DNA from: Bog-473 sp963781955
GTDB taxonomy: Bacteria > Actinomycetota > Acidimicrobiia > Acidimicrobiales > RAAP-2
Length of the DNA: 64,000 bases
Reading direction: 5' to 3'
Assembly (NCBI GenBank): GCA_963781955.1
Contig: CAWAHU010000002.1
Location: 62,001-126,000 of the forward strand
Below the pieces are notes generated by a model, which had not been told where the DNA came from, searched no databases, and saw only the letters and a program-made list of their open reading frames with translations. A program made the translations under genes and the position numbers. Below, one piece after another: positions 27,391 to 36,240 of this stretch (within the stretch, counting starts at the first letter, position 1; the number at the start of each line of letters is the position of its first letter).

Positions 27391-28199
27391 CAGAAGGGGC
27401 TGCCGGCGAGCAGCCCCCAGTCCCTGCCGCCCCCGCTCCGTGGCGGACGTGGTGCCTGGCGGGCGCCGCACTGATCGCGCTGCTGACCCTGGTCCCGCCG
27501 CTCGCCACGGCGGCGCGCCGCTCGGAATGGGCCGCGGCGCTGCAGTTCGGCCTGCTCGCATTGGCCGTGCCCGCGCTGGCCACCCTGGGCGCACCATGGC
27601 ACCGCCTGCGGCTCTCGGGTGGCCGTGCCGGCGCCGAGAGCCCGGTGGACCGCCTGGCCGGCCGCCGGCGACGCCATCCCGAGCTCGTCCGGTCCCTCGG
27701 CTTCATCGCGGCGGACCTGGCGGTGGTGGTGGCCTGGCACACGCCGCCCGCCGTGGCCTGGGTGGCCACCAGTCCGTGGCCCGCCTTGCTCGAGGGGGTG
27801 ACGCTGCTCGTCTTCGGCGCCGGGCTCTGGCTCGAGCTCGTCCCTTCCCCACCACTGAGCCCACGCTCGGGGCACCTGCGACGAGCGGTGCTGGGCGCGG
27901 TCGCCATGTGGGTCTTCTGGGTCCTGGCCTACGTCCTGGCCATGTCCACGCACGACTTCTACGCCAGCTTCCACCACGCTCCCGGTGGCCTGAGCGCGGC
28001 GGCCGACCAGCAGGTCGCCGCCGCGGTGTCGTGGGCCGTGGCCGCCGCCGCCTTCCTGCCCGTGATCTTCTGGAACGCCGTCATGTGGCTCAAGACCGAG
28101 GACGACCCGGACGCGGAGCTCGTGACCCTCCTGCGGGCGGAGCGGCGCCGCGGCGCCCCGCCGGTCCGAGGCGGCGACGGGGGGCGGCCGGCCCCCTGA
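27387..28199 (+). CDS. Second CtaG-like membrane protein
   Basis: A 270-aa polytopic protein that shares with the upstream CtaG the segments WLELVPSPPLSP and SAAADQQVAAAVSWAVAA, compared with FADQQIAAAILW there, so it is a divergent paralogue. ATG 27387 overlaps the small peptide's stop. It ends the oxidase operon and faces the minus-strand TlpA-Sco operon. A role in copper insertion is inferred from family and position. Confidence 0.75.
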   Translation: MTEGAAGEQPPVPAAPAPWRTWCLAGAALIALLTLVPPLATAARRSEWAAALQFGLLALAVPALATLGAPWHRLRLSGGRAGAESPVDRLAGRRRRHPELVRSLGFIAADLAVVVAWHTPPAVAWVATSPWPALLEGVTLLVFGAGLWLELVPSPPLSPRSGHLRRAVLGAVAMWVFWVLAYVLAMSTHDFYASFHHAPGGLSAAADQQVAAAVSWAVAAAAFLPVIFWNAVMWLKTEDDPDAELVTLLRAERRRGAPPVRGGDGGRPAP

Positions 28200-28203
28200 G
28201 GGA

Positions 28204-28830
28204 TCAGCCGGCAGACGGCTGCGGGACCACAGGGAGGTCGACCCTAGGCAGGCGGGTGCCGAGACTGGCGTCGGCCGCCCCCTCCTGCGCCAGAGCGGTG
28301 CGCCGGTCGGCGGCCAGCATCGACTCCTCCTTGGACAGGTCGCGCCGCACCTTGGCGTCCGCCGGGTCGCCCATCAGGGCCTGGACGTCCTCGATGACCC
28401 GCAGCGCGTCGGACGTGGTCCAGAGCAGGGTTGTGGCCACCATCTCACCCAGGTGCTTGCCGGCCGCCGTCCCCGGCACCTCCAGCCCGGACAGGTCGTA
28501 GACGCCCTGGTTCGTCAATGAGCACGCCGACTGGTCGTCGCTCAGGATGCCCGGGGTCGGGGCCCGGCGGGCCGAGGTCAACCGGCCGGCGTCCTGGAGC
28601 GTCCAGATCCCCACCGCTTGGCGGACGGCGTAGCCACACGGCGAGAGGTCGCCGTTGACCTCGCGCATCAGGCTCTGCTCGGCTGCGACGTCACTGGCCC
28701 GCGAGGTGTGCACCGGGAGGTCGGTGAGGATCGTGACGGCCACGGTGGCCGCGATGGCTGCGGTGATGACGAGACCGCGGTGACGCTGCCAGAGCGGTGC
28801 CTTCGGTGCCGGCGGGGCGGAACCGGTCAC
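28204..28830 (-). CDS. Membrane-anchored extracytoplasmic protein of unknown function
   Basis: A 208-aa protein with one N-terminal anchor (GLVITAAIAATVAVTILTDL) and an alpha-helical exported part with two Cys (SPCGYAV and QSACSLT) that could pair. No family recognised. The GTG at 28830 overlaps the upstream Sco stop (GTGA), so it is the last gene of the TlpA-Sco operon and may share their role in oxidase maturation. Confidence 0.65.
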   Translation of the reverse strand: MTGSAPPAPKAPLWQRHRGLVITAAIAATVAVTILTDLPVHTSRASDVAAEQSLMREVNGDLSPCGYAVRQAVGIWTLQDAGRLTSARRAPTPGILSDDQSACSLTNQGVYDLSGLEVPGTAAGKHLGEMVATTLLWTTSDALRVIEDVQALMGDPADAKVRRDLSKEESMLAADRRTALAQEGAADASLGTRLPRVDLPVVPQPSAG

Positions 28831-29699
28831 CGGCCGACCATCCCCTCGGCCGTGCGGGCGATGCCATGGCCCCACCGGGCGATCAGTGCCGCCGGCAGGC
28901 TGTAGGTCCCCGCCTTGTTCTCGTCGGCGAAGGGGGTGGCGCGCGCCCGCAGCTCACCGCGGGCGTCGATGAAGGCCATGACGTCGTTGTGCGCCACGCG
29001 TCCCGTCCCGGTGGCCACCGAGATGGACACCCCGTAGTCCTTCCACACCGCATCGAGGGTGGGCAGCGGCCCGGTGACCATGCGCCAGTTGGGGAGCGCG
29101 CCGAGGCCCGTTCCGAGCACCGGGGCTGCGGCCGAAGACGCCAGGGCGGCCGGGTCGGTGTTCACCGTGACGAACTCCACCTGGGCGGCGCGTACGCCCA
29201 GTTCGGCGTCGGCCTGCTCGATCTCGGCCGCCAGCACGGGGCAGATGTCGTTGCAAGGTGCGTCGAAGAAGGTGAGCACCACCACCCGGGGCGGTGCCGG
29301 CACGGTCGTGGCGCGGCCGGAGAGATCGTAAAGCGTGAACGCCGGTGCGGCGTGGGCGGGACCGGTGGTGATGCCCATGAACGCAGCGAGCGGCGCGTGG
29401 AGCGACCGCGTCGCAGCCGGTGGACCCGTCGCGGTGGATCCCGGCACCGCGGGAACCGTGGTCGTCGTGGTGGTGGAGGTCGACGTCGAGTCGAGGCCGG
29501 CCGCGGAGAACAGCCGCTCCGCGGCCAGGCCGCCCAGGGCCAGGACGAGGACGGCGCCGAGCAGCCAGAAGACGAAGTTGCCCGGGATCCCCGGCGCGCC
29601 CTGCGCCAAGGCGGCGTTCCGGTCCAACGGCGGGACCGACGGGGCGCTCGGCACCCCGGACGTCTCGGGAGCCTCCGGTGGCGGCGCGGGCCCGCTCAC
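28827..29699 (-). CDS. Sco1/SenC-family copper chaperone
   Basis: A 290-aa protein: N-terminal anchor (NFVFWLLGAVLVLALGGLAA), Thr/Ser-rich linker, then a Sco domain with Cu ligands in FFDAPCNDICPVL (CxxxC) and the His in VAHNDVMAFIDARG. It should deliver copper to, or reduce thiols of, oxidase subunit II. GTG 29699 overlaps the TlpA stop. This is the second Sco domain in the locus. Confidence 0.88.
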   Translation of the reverse strand: MSGPAPPPEAPETSGVPSAPSVPPLDRNAALAQGAPGIPGNFVFWLLGAVLVLALGGLAAERLFSAAGLDSTSTSTTTTTTVPAVPGSTATGPPAATRSLHAPLAAFMGITTGPAHAAPAFTLYDLSGRATTVPAPPRVVVLTFFDAPCNDICPVLAAEIEQADAELGVRAAQVEFVTVNTDPAALASSAAAPVLGTGLGALPNWRMVTGPLPTLDAVWKDYGVSISVATGTGRVAHNDVMAFIDARGELRARATPFADENKAGTYSLPAALIARWGHGIARTAEGMVGR

Positions 29700-30298
29700 C
29701 GACCCGCCTCGAGGTGGTGCACCCAGTGCTGGAGCGAGGCGGCCGTCTGCGGACCGAGGGCCGCCCCCACCACCCGGCCGTGCGCGTCGACGAAGTAGCT
29801 GACCGGGAGGGCGTTGACCAGGTACCGGGTCGCCACCGCGGCGTTCGCGTCGACGGCCACCGGGTAGTGCGCGTGCGCGGCGGCCAGCAGCTGCTGTGCC
29901 GCCGGCTCGGACGACTCGTTGGAGTCCACCCCGAGCACGGCCACCCGACCCCCCGCGGCGCGGGCGGTCGTGGCCACAGCCGCCAGCTCCTGACGGCATT
30001 CGCGACACCACGAGGCGAAGAAATTAATGATCACGGGGGTCCCCCGGTGGGCCGCCAACGTGACCGGCGCCCCGCCGCCGAGTGCCGGCAACGAGAACGA
30101 CGGGGCCGCCGTCCCCGGCTTCAAAGTGGCGGGAGGCGGGGACTCGAGCGCCGCCGTGCCACCCGACGTGGGTGCAGACGGACCCCGGACCACGACGAAC
30201 ACCACGAACCCCACCAGGCCGGCGCCGGCCACCAGGGCGATCCACTTGAAGACCCGGTCCGTGCGACCGGGCCGGCGCCCGGAGGCTCCGGCCGTCAC
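29696..30298 (-). CDS. TlpA-like thiol-disulfide oxidoreductase
   Basis: A 200-aa membrane-anchored thioredoxin-fold protein: anchor WIALVAGAGLVGFVVFVVV, active site WCREC in NFFASWCRECRQEL, and the cis-Pro motif ALPVSYFVD. It probably reduces the Cys pairs of the Sco protein or CuA before copper loading. It is first in a three-gene minus-strand operon whose members overlap by 4 bp. Confidence 0.87.
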   Translation of the reverse strand: MTAGASGRRPGRTDRVFKWIALVAGAGLVGFVVFVVVRGPSAPTSGGTAALESPPPATLKPGTAAPSFSLPALGGGAPVTLAAHRGTPVIINFFASWCRECRQELAAVATTARAAGGRVAVLGVDSNESSEPAAQQLLAAAHAHYPVAVDANAAVATRYLVNALPVSYFVDAHGRVVGAALGPQTAASLQHWVHHLEAGR

Positions 30299-30390
30299 GG
30301 CCGTCCTTCCCGCACGGATGTCGGCCGTCCCCCCGCATTCATCCTGGTCAGGCTAGCCAGCCTGCCGTCCGATTGGCCGTCGCTCTGGCC

Positions 30391-30663
30391 TCACCACTCG
30401 GCCTGGCGCCGGGCCGGCTCGACCGTCTCGCGCTCGCGCAGGCGGGCCGCCCGGACGTCGGGGTCCTCGTGGACCAGGTGCCACCAGGCGGCGACCGCGA
30501 TCCCCGCGAGGATCGGCCACTCGAACGTGTAGAACCAGCTGAGCCCGTTGCCGTGGAGCGCCCGCTCGGCCTGCCACCACGTGGCGGCCGCGCAGGCGGC
30601 CACGATGACGAAGAACCCCACGTGGAGGAGGAGGGCACGGGGGGAGAGCCAGCGGCGGCGCAC
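30391..30663 (-). CDS. Small two-helix membrane protein
   Basis: About 90 aa from GTG 30663 (an ATG at 30717 gives 108 aa). Two hydrophobic helices (ALLLHVGFFVIVAACAAATWW and TFEWPILAGIAVAAWWHLV) flank GNGLSWFYTFEWP, and a charged tail follows (RERETVEPARRQAEW). The pattern resembles a small conserved actinobacterial membrane protein; function unknown. Confidence 0.6.
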   Translation of the reverse strand: MRRRWLSPRALLLHVGFFVIVAACAAATWWQAERALHGNGLSWFYTFEWPILAGIAVAAWWHLVHEDPDVRAARLRERETVEPARRQAEW

Positions 30664-30676
30664 CGAGCGGACGAGC

Positions 30677-30880
30677 CTATCCCCGCGCCGGCCTCTTGGC
30701 CGGCAGCGATCCGGCATGGGAGGCCCCGCGCTCGACCCACGGCCGCAGCTGGCGTGCGGCGACGGCCAGGCTCCCCCCGACGAGGAAGGCGATGCCCCCG
30801 AACATCTTCTTCTCGGCCAGTCCCCGCTGCGCGGCCACGAGCTCCCGGATCCGGTGCGCCAGATCCTCGTCGTAGGCCAC
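30677..30880 (-). pseudogene. Truncated TfoX N-terminal-domain protein
   Basis: The first 41 residues (MAYDEDLAHRIRELVAAQ, KKMFGGIAFLVGGSLAVAA) match the start of TfoX/Sxy N-terminal-domain proteins, which usually run to about 100-120 aa. The remaining 26 residues are unrelated Arg/Pro-rich sequence, and no other frame restores the family C-terminus. It is a remnant or a very short derivative. Confidence 0.55.
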
Positions 30881-30904
30881 GGGCCCAGCGTAGGCCCGCG
30901 GTCC

Positions 30905-31363
30905 TTACCCGAGCTCGGCCAGCAGCTCGCGGCAACGCCGGGCGTCGTGCTCGAGCTTGGCCCGGAATGCGTCCATGCGGGACAGCTTCGCCCGGATCTG
31001 TTCGGCCAGCGACTCGTTGAGCACCAACGCCTCCTGGAGGGTTGCCCGCTGCTCCGCCCGGGCCGGCGCGCTGGTCGCGCCCTTGGCGGCGCGGTACGAG
31101 GCGCGCAACTCGTCGAGGCGCGTCTCGAGGGCCAGGAACTCGCGGATCTCGTCGAGGTTCATCCCGAGCACCTCGCGGAGCTCGAGGATGCGGGCCAGGT
31201 GGTCCAGGTCCTCCTCGGTGTAGCGCCGCTCGCCGCCGGCCGTGTAGAGCGAGGGGGTGAGCAGCCCCAGCTCCTCGTAGTAGCGGAGGGTGCGGGGCGA
31301 CACCCCGGCCCGGGTGGCGGCGTCGCTGATGCGGATCCCGATATCGGTCGTCGACGTGCCCAC
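30905..31363 (-). CDS. MerR-family transcriptional regulator
   Basis: A 152-aa regulator with an N-terminal MerR winged-helix (IRISDAATRAGVSPRTLRYYEELGLL...RRYTEEDLDHL) and a long dimerisation helix. The effector part is short and has no Cys cluster, so it is not a metal sensor of the classical type. GTG 31363 begins 1 bp after the MFS stop, so it is cotranscribed with the transporter and probably regulates it. Confidence 0.85.
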   Translation of the reverse strand: MGTSTTDIGIRISDAATRAGVSPRTLRYYEELGLLTPSLYTAGGERRYTEEDLDHLARILELREVLGMNLDEIREFLALETRLDELRASYRAAKGATSAPARAEQRATLQEALVLNESLAEQIRAKLSRMDAFRAKLEHDARRCRELLAELG

Positions 31364-31364
31364 G

Positions 31365-33182
31365 TCAGTCCGCCAACAGGGGCTCGGTCTCGGCCACCGC
31401 CTCCTGGGCCGACACCCAGTCGTCGGGCGGCGTGCCGTGGCACCCCTGGTGCACCGCCGGCTGGCCGTCGTCGTGGTGGTACTTGCCGCCGCGCATGAGG
31501 GAGGCGACCGCGCCGAGCAGGCAGGCGCCGGCGGCGAACCAGAACGCCTCGGTGAGGCCGCGCGAGAAGGCGGGCGAGATCAGGTGCGGGAAGTACTCGC
31601 GGCTGGTCAGGTAGGCCGCCGTGCCGTGCGACAGGTGCGAGAGCTCGGCGCTGCCGAGCAGCACCTGCATCGGGTTGTACCCGAGGAACGATGCGAACAG
31701 GCTTCCGACCGGGGGAAGGTGCGAGATCCGCGTGGCCACAGCGGGGCTCACGCCCTGCTCGATGAGGCCGTGGTACAGCGCCCCGGGCAGCGTGGAGGCC
31801 AGGCCGAGGATCATCAGGGTGAAGAAGATGCCGATGGACAGCACCTGGGCCGAGGAGTTGAAGGTGCCCGCCATCCCGGCGCCGGCGCCGCGCTGGTCCG
31901 CCGGCAGGCTGTTCATGATGCCGGTCTGGTTCGGCGCCACGAACATTCCCATCCCGACCGAGTTCAAGAAGATCAGGAAGCCGAACGCGCCGTAGGAGAA
32001 GTTGACGGGGAGCAGGCTGAGCAGGACGAAACTGAGGGCGGCCAGCACCAGCCCGCCCGTGGCGAAGGGCCGGGCTCCGTACCGGTCGGCCAGCACGCCG
32101 CTGAGCGGCGCGGCCAGCAACAGCCCGACGGTCAGCGGGATCATGTAGATCCCGGCCCACAGCGGGGTCTGGGAGAAGCTGTAACCGTGCAGCGGGAGCC
32201 AGATCCCCTGCAGCCAGACGATGAGCATGAACATGAGGCCCCCCCGGCTCAACGAAGCCAGGAAGCTGGCCACGTTGCCAGCGGAGAAGGCCCGGATGCG
32301 GAAGAGCGAGATCCGGAACATCGGCTGCGCCACCCTGGTCTCGATGAACCCGAAGAGGACGAGGACCGCCGCACCGCCGACGATGGCGGCGAGCACCTCG
32401 GGGTTGGTCCAGCCCATCGACATCCCGTGGTACGGCAGCACGCCGTAGGTGATGCCCACGAGTACGAGCACGAGCCCCACGGCGAAGGTGACGTTGCCCA
32501 GCCAGTCGATCCGCGCCGGCGTGCGCACGCCGTGGTCCCGCAGGCGCACGGAGGCCACCGCGGTGCCGAGGACGCCGAAGGGGACGGACACCAGGAACAC
32601 CAGGTGCCACTCGACTGGCGCGAGCAGACCCCCGATCACCAAGCCGATGAAGGATCCGGCGATGGCGGCGGTGTTGTTGATGCCGAGCCCGAGCCCGCGC
32701 TGGTGGGAGGGGAAGGCGTCGGTGATGATGGCCGAGGAATTGGCGAAGAGCATGGCGCCGCCGACGCCCTGGCCGATACGCATGACGATGAGCCAGACGG
32801 CGCCTGTCGTGCCGGTCAGCCACGTGGCGGCCAACAGGACGGAGAAGGCAGTGAACACGGCGAAGCCGAGGTTGAAGATCCGGACGCGCCCGTAGATGTC
32901 GCCGACGCGACCCAAGGTGACCACCAGCACCGCCAGGACCACGCCGAAGCCCATCAGCATCCACAGCATGTAGCCGGTGTTCCCCGGGGTGAGCGGGTCG
33001 AGGCCGATGCCCCGGAAGATGTCGGGCAGCGCGATCAGCACGATCGACTGGTTGATGAAGACCATGAGGGTGCCGAGCGTGACCGTGCCCAGGGCCACCC
33101 AGCGGTAGGACGACGGCCCGTGCACGTCGTCCGCCGTCGGGGCGCGGCCGGGGCCTCGCCGGACCAGGGTGGAGACCTGCAC
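31365..33182 (-). CDS. MFS drug transporter, DHA2 (EmrB/QacA) type
   Basis: A 605-aa, probably 14-helix major facilitator exporter. Family marks include INQSIVLIALPDIF in helix 1, LGRVGDIYGRVRIF in loop 2-3 and RIGQGVGGAMLFANSSAI in motif C. It should export organic toxicants by proton antiport. GTG 33182 is 30 bp from the divergent monooxygenase start, with a palindrome between them. Confidence 0.9.
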   Translation of the reverse strand: MQVSTLVRRGPGRAPTADDVHGPSSYRWVALGTVTLGTLMVFINQSIVLIALPDIFRGIGLDPLTPGNTGYMLWMLMGFGVVLAVLVVTLGRVGDIYGRVRIFNLGFAVFTAFSVLLAATWLTGTTGAVWLIVMRIGQGVGGAMLFANSSAIITDAFPSHQRGLGLGINNTAAIAGSFIGLVIGGLLAPVEWHLVFLVSVPFGVLGTAVASVRLRDHGVRTPARIDWLGNVTFAVGLVLVLVGITYGVLPYHGMSMGWTNPEVLAAIVGGAAVLVLFGFIETRVAQPMFRISLFRIRAFSAGNVASFLASLSRGGLMFMLIVWLQGIWLPLHGYSFSQTPLWAGIYMIPLTVGLLLAAPLSGVLADRYGARPFATGGLVLAALSFVLLSLLPVNFSYGAFGFLIFLNSVGMGMFVAPNQTGIMNSLPADQRGAGAGMAGTFNSSAQVLSIGIFFTLMILGLASTLPGALYHGLIEQGVSPAVATRISHLPPVGSLFASFLGYNPMQVLLGSAELSHLSHGTAAYLTSREYFPHLISPAFSRGLTEAFWFAAGACLLGAVASLMRGGKYHHDDGQPAVHQGCHGTPPDDWVSAQEAVAETEPLLAD

Positions 33183-33192
33183 AGGACGAAGT

Positions 33193-33202
33193 TTAACGTT
33201 AA
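33193..33202. promoter_or_regulatory. TTAACGTTAA palindrome between divergent starts
   Basis: A perfect 10-bp palindrome in the 30-bp gap between the MFS and monooxygenase start codons, AT-rich against a GC-rich background. It is a candidate operator for the MerR or TetR regulator nearby. Confidence 0.45.
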
Positions 33203-33212
33203 CGTCAGAGTC

Positions 33213-34716
33213 ATGGCACGGGCGGGCACAGGGGCCTCAGGGGCGGGGGCGGAGGCGGAGCTGCTCGACGTCCTGGTCGTCGGGGCGGGGCTGTCGGGGG
33301 TGGCCGCCGGGCACGCCCTGCGGGCCCAGTGCCCCTGGGCCACCTTCGCCATCCTCGAGGCGCGCGACACCATCGGAGGCACTTGGGACCTCTTCCGCTA
33401 CCCCGGCGTGCGCTCCGACTCGGACATGCACACGCTCGGGTACGCCTTCCGACCGTGGGAGGGAGAGAGGTCCATCGCCGACGGCCCGTCGATCCTGCGT
33501 TACATCCGCGACACGGCGGCGGCCGAGGGGCTCGACGCCCGGATCCGTCTCGGCCACCGAGTGGTGGCAGCCGACTGGTCGACGGCCGACGGGCGCTGGC
33601 GCGTCCGCGTGGAGCGGTCGGACACCGGCGAGACGGTCGAGATCGGCGCGCGCTTCGTGTTCTCGTGCACCGGGTACTACCGCTACGACCACGGGTACCG
33701 GCCCGAGTTCCCCGGCATCGACGAGTTCGCCGGCACCGTCGTCCACCCCCAGGCGTGGCCCGAGGATCTCGACGTGGCGGGGCGGCGAGTCGCCGTCATC
33801 GGCAGCGGAGCCACGGCGGTGACCCTGGTGCCGGCGCTGGCGGACCGCGGGGCGCAGGTCACCATGGTCCAGCGCTCACCGAGCTACATCGGCTCGATCC
33901 CCGAGACGAACGGTGCCGTGGTGCTGCTGCGCCGACTGTTGCCGCCCCAGGCGGCGGGCACCGCGGCGCGTTGGCTCTGCGCGCTCGAGAGCCAGGCCTT
34001 CTATCGCTTCTGCCAGCTGGCCCCGGGCCTGGCCCGCCGGCTGGTCGTCAAGGCCGCCACGCCGCGAGCTGCCGGCGGGCTACGACGTGGCCACGCACTT
34101 CAGCCCCCGCTACGACCCCTGGGACCAGCGCTTCTGCGCCGCGCCAGGCGGGGACTTCTTCGCCGCCATCCGGTCCGGCGCTGCCGACGTCCGCACCGCT
34201 CGAATCGAGCGGTTCGCCCGGCACGGACTGCTGCTCGAGTCGGGGGAGGAGCTCCGGGCCGACGTCGTCGTCACCGCCACCGGACTGGAGATGCTGTTCC
34301 TGGGGGGCATGGCGCTCGGCGTGGACGGCCGCCCCGTCGACCCGGCCTCCCGCCTCGTCTACCGGGGGATGATGCTCGAGGACGTGCCGAACCTGGCCTT
34401 CGCCATCGGGTACACGAACGCCTCGTGGACGCTCAAGTGCGACCTCACTTGTGACTACGTGTGCCGGCTGCTGGCGCACCTGCGGGCCACCGGCACCACG
34501 ACGTGCACGCCGCACAACGCGGTGGGTGCCACGGCGGACGGGGCGCTGCTCGGCCTCACGTCCGGCTACATCACGCGGGCGGCGGACCGGCTGCCCAAGC
34601 AGGGAAACCGGACCCCGTGGCGGGTCCACCAGAGCTACCTGCGCGACTACGGGGCGACGAAATTCGGCCGCGTCGAGGATCGCTGCATGGAATTCAGCGG
34701 CTCGTCACCCCGCTGA
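33213..34716 (+). pseudogene. Baeyer-Villiger-type FAD monooxygenase, single-base frameshift
   Basis: The first part (33213 to about 34060) has FAD motif VVGAGLSGVAAGHAL, the Baeyer-Villiger fingerprint FAGTVVHPQAWP and NADPH motif VAVIGSGATAVTLVP. The rest (PAGYDVATHFSPRYDPWDQR to CMEFSGSSPR, ending 34716) continues EthA-like homology in the next frame. One base is missing near 34055-34065 (CACGCCGCGAGCTGCC). Restored, it would be about 500 aa, normal for the family. Either a pseudogene or a consensus error. Confidence 0.8.
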
Positions 34717-34722
34717 CCCCGC

Positions 34723-35292
34723 TCACCCCGCTGACCGCGCTGGGCCCGACCCGTCCGGCGCCGCACCGAACCCGTGCAGCACCGCACCGACTCCGAGGCG
34801 CCAGCGCCGCTCGACGGACTCGGTCGAGGTGCCGAGGCGCCCAGCCGCCTCGGCGAACGCCATGCCCTGGACGAGGGCGACGAAGACGTGGGCCACGTCG
34901 GTCTCGTCCCCGTGCAGGCGCCGCGCCCCGATGCAGCGTCGGATCCGCCCCACGACCAGCGTGCGCACCGAGGCCGTGGCCGCCAGCTCCTCGGGTCCCG
35001 GGGAGAAGTCGCGGAAGGGCCGGGAGAACATGACCTCGGCCAGGGTGCGGTTGTCGCGCACGAAGCGGCGGTACTCCCCGGCGAGGGCCCACAGGTCCGC
35101 CACCGGATCGGGACCCTCCCCGTGTGCCGCGAGCACGGCACCGAGCCGGCGGAACCCCTCGAAGTACAGCGCCCGCACCACGCCGGCCTTGTCCCCGAAC
35201 AGCTCGTAGAGCGCCGGGGCCGACGTGCCGGCCCGCGCCGCCAGCGCCCGGGCGGTCAGCCCGGCCGCGCCCTCCTCGGACAGGAGGTCCAC
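34723..35292 (-). CDS. TetR-family regulator, N-terminus in another frame
   Basis: The visible frame (189 aa from GTG 35292) contains most of the TetR helix-turn-helix (AAGLTARALAARAGTSAPALYELFGDKAGVVRAL) and an all-helical effector domain. The first helix expected upstream (VKTRTPELRDRML) is encoded from GTG 35341 one frame off, so a single-base frameshift lies near 35300-35310. Intact, it would be about 206 aa. A 12-bp palindrome sits between this gene and the divergent crotonase. Confidence 0.78.
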   Translation of the reverse strand: MDLLSEEGAAGLTARALAARAGTSAPALYELFGDKAGVVRALYFEGFRRLGAVLAAHGEGPDPVADLWALAGEYRRFVRDNRTLAEVMFSRPFRDFSPGPEELAATASVRTLVVGRIRRCIGARRLHGDETDVAHVFVALVQGMAFAEAAGRLGTSTESVERRWRLGVGAVLHGFGAAPDGSGPARSAG

Positions 35293-35408
35293 GGCCGCGG
35301 CTGAGCATCCGGTCGCGCAACTCGGGCGTGCGCGTCTTCACCCGCGGCACCAGGCCCGCCTTTCGTACGGCACCGCACGTTGACACGGCTGCCCATCTGG
35401 TGAAACAG

Positions 35409-35420
35409 TGTTTCGAAACA
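35409..35420. promoter_or_regulatory. TGTTTCGAAACA palindrome, probable TetR operator
   Basis: A perfect 12-bp palindrome between the TetR gene and the divergent crotonase gene, about 40 bp before the crotonase ATG. Position and symmetry fit an operator for the adjacent repressor; FadR/TetR regulators of acyl-CoA genes often use such sites. Confidence 0.6.
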
Positions 35421-35459
35421 TTGATCCAACAATAGGCCCCAGGCCGGGCCGGAGGGACC

Positions 35460-36233
35460 ATGGGGACCATGACCGACCCTGTGACGTTCGAGCACGAGGG
35501 CGAGGTGTCGACCGTCACCATGGACGACGGCAAGGTGAACGTCTTCTCCCCGACGATGCTCCGGGCACTCCACGCCGCCTTCGACGAAGCCGAGCGGGCG
35601 GGCGACGCCGTGCTGCTGACGGGTCGGCCCGGGTGCTTCTCGGCCGGCTTCGACCTGCACGTCCTGCGCGAGCAGCCCGACGAGGTGGTCCCGCTGCTCC
35701 GGCAGGGGGCCACGCTGGCCCAGCGCATCCTCTCCTTCCCGGCGCCCGTCGTCGTCGCCTGCACCGGGCACGCCTATCCGGCCGGCGCCTTCCTGCTCAT
35801 GGCCGCCGACGTCCGGGTGGGTGCCGACGGGCCGTTCCGTCTGGGCCTCAACGAGGTGCGGATCGGGATGGCCCTCCCGGAATTCGCCGTGGTGCTGGCC
35901 CGGCACCGGCTCACGCCGGCGGCGTTCGACCGCACGGCGGTCACGGGCACCATGTTCGGCCCCCGGGACGCCCAGGTCGCGGGCCTGCTCGACGACGTCG
36001 TCGCACCTGGCGAGCTGCCCGACGCTGCCCGGGCCGCGGCCGAGGACCTGGCCACCCTGGACCGCCGGGCTCACCGCATCACGAAGCGGCGCGTGCGGGC
36101 CCCCGTCCTCGCCGAGCTGGCGGCCGCCATCGAAGCGGAGCTCACCCTGCCCGGTGCGCCAGCGTCCGCGCCGGGAGAATGCGCAACGGGCGTGCCGCCC
36201 GGGGCACCCGCTCCGTCCCTCCCCATGCCATGA
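35460..36233 (+). CDS. Enoyl-CoA hydratase/isomerase (crotonase) family protein
   Basis: A 257-aa crotonase. The two oxyanion-hole segments are GRPGCFSAGFDL and CTGHAYPAGAFLLMAADVRVG; the catalytic-Glu regions are NEVRIGM and MALPEFAV. DDGKVNVFSP near the N-terminus matches a subgroup of short crotonases. The acyl-CoA substrate is unknown. GGAGGG precedes ATG 35460; ATG 35469 is possible. It is divergent from the TetR gene. Confidence 0.85.
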   Translation: MGTMTDPVTFEHEGEVSTVTMDDGKVNVFSPTMLRALHAAFDEAERAGDAVLLTGRPGCFSAGFDLHVLREQPDEVVPLLRQGATLAQRILSFPAPVVVACTGHAYPAGAFLLMAADVRVGADGPFRLGLNEVRIGMALPEFAVVLARHRLTPAAFDRTAVTGTMFGPRDAQVAGLLDDVVAPGELPDAARAAAEDLATLDRRAHRITKRRVRAPVLAELAAAIEAELTLPGAPASAPGECATGVPPGAPAPSLPMP

Positions 36234-36240
36234 TCGCGAG

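Noticed and set aside
31290..34454. A 1054-codon open frame on the plus strand covering the MFS gene and the monooxygenase start
   Set aside because: Its first 640 codons are the antisense shadow of the MFS and MerR genes, rich in His, Gln, Arg and Gly with no domain; only the part from ATG 33213 is a real protein.
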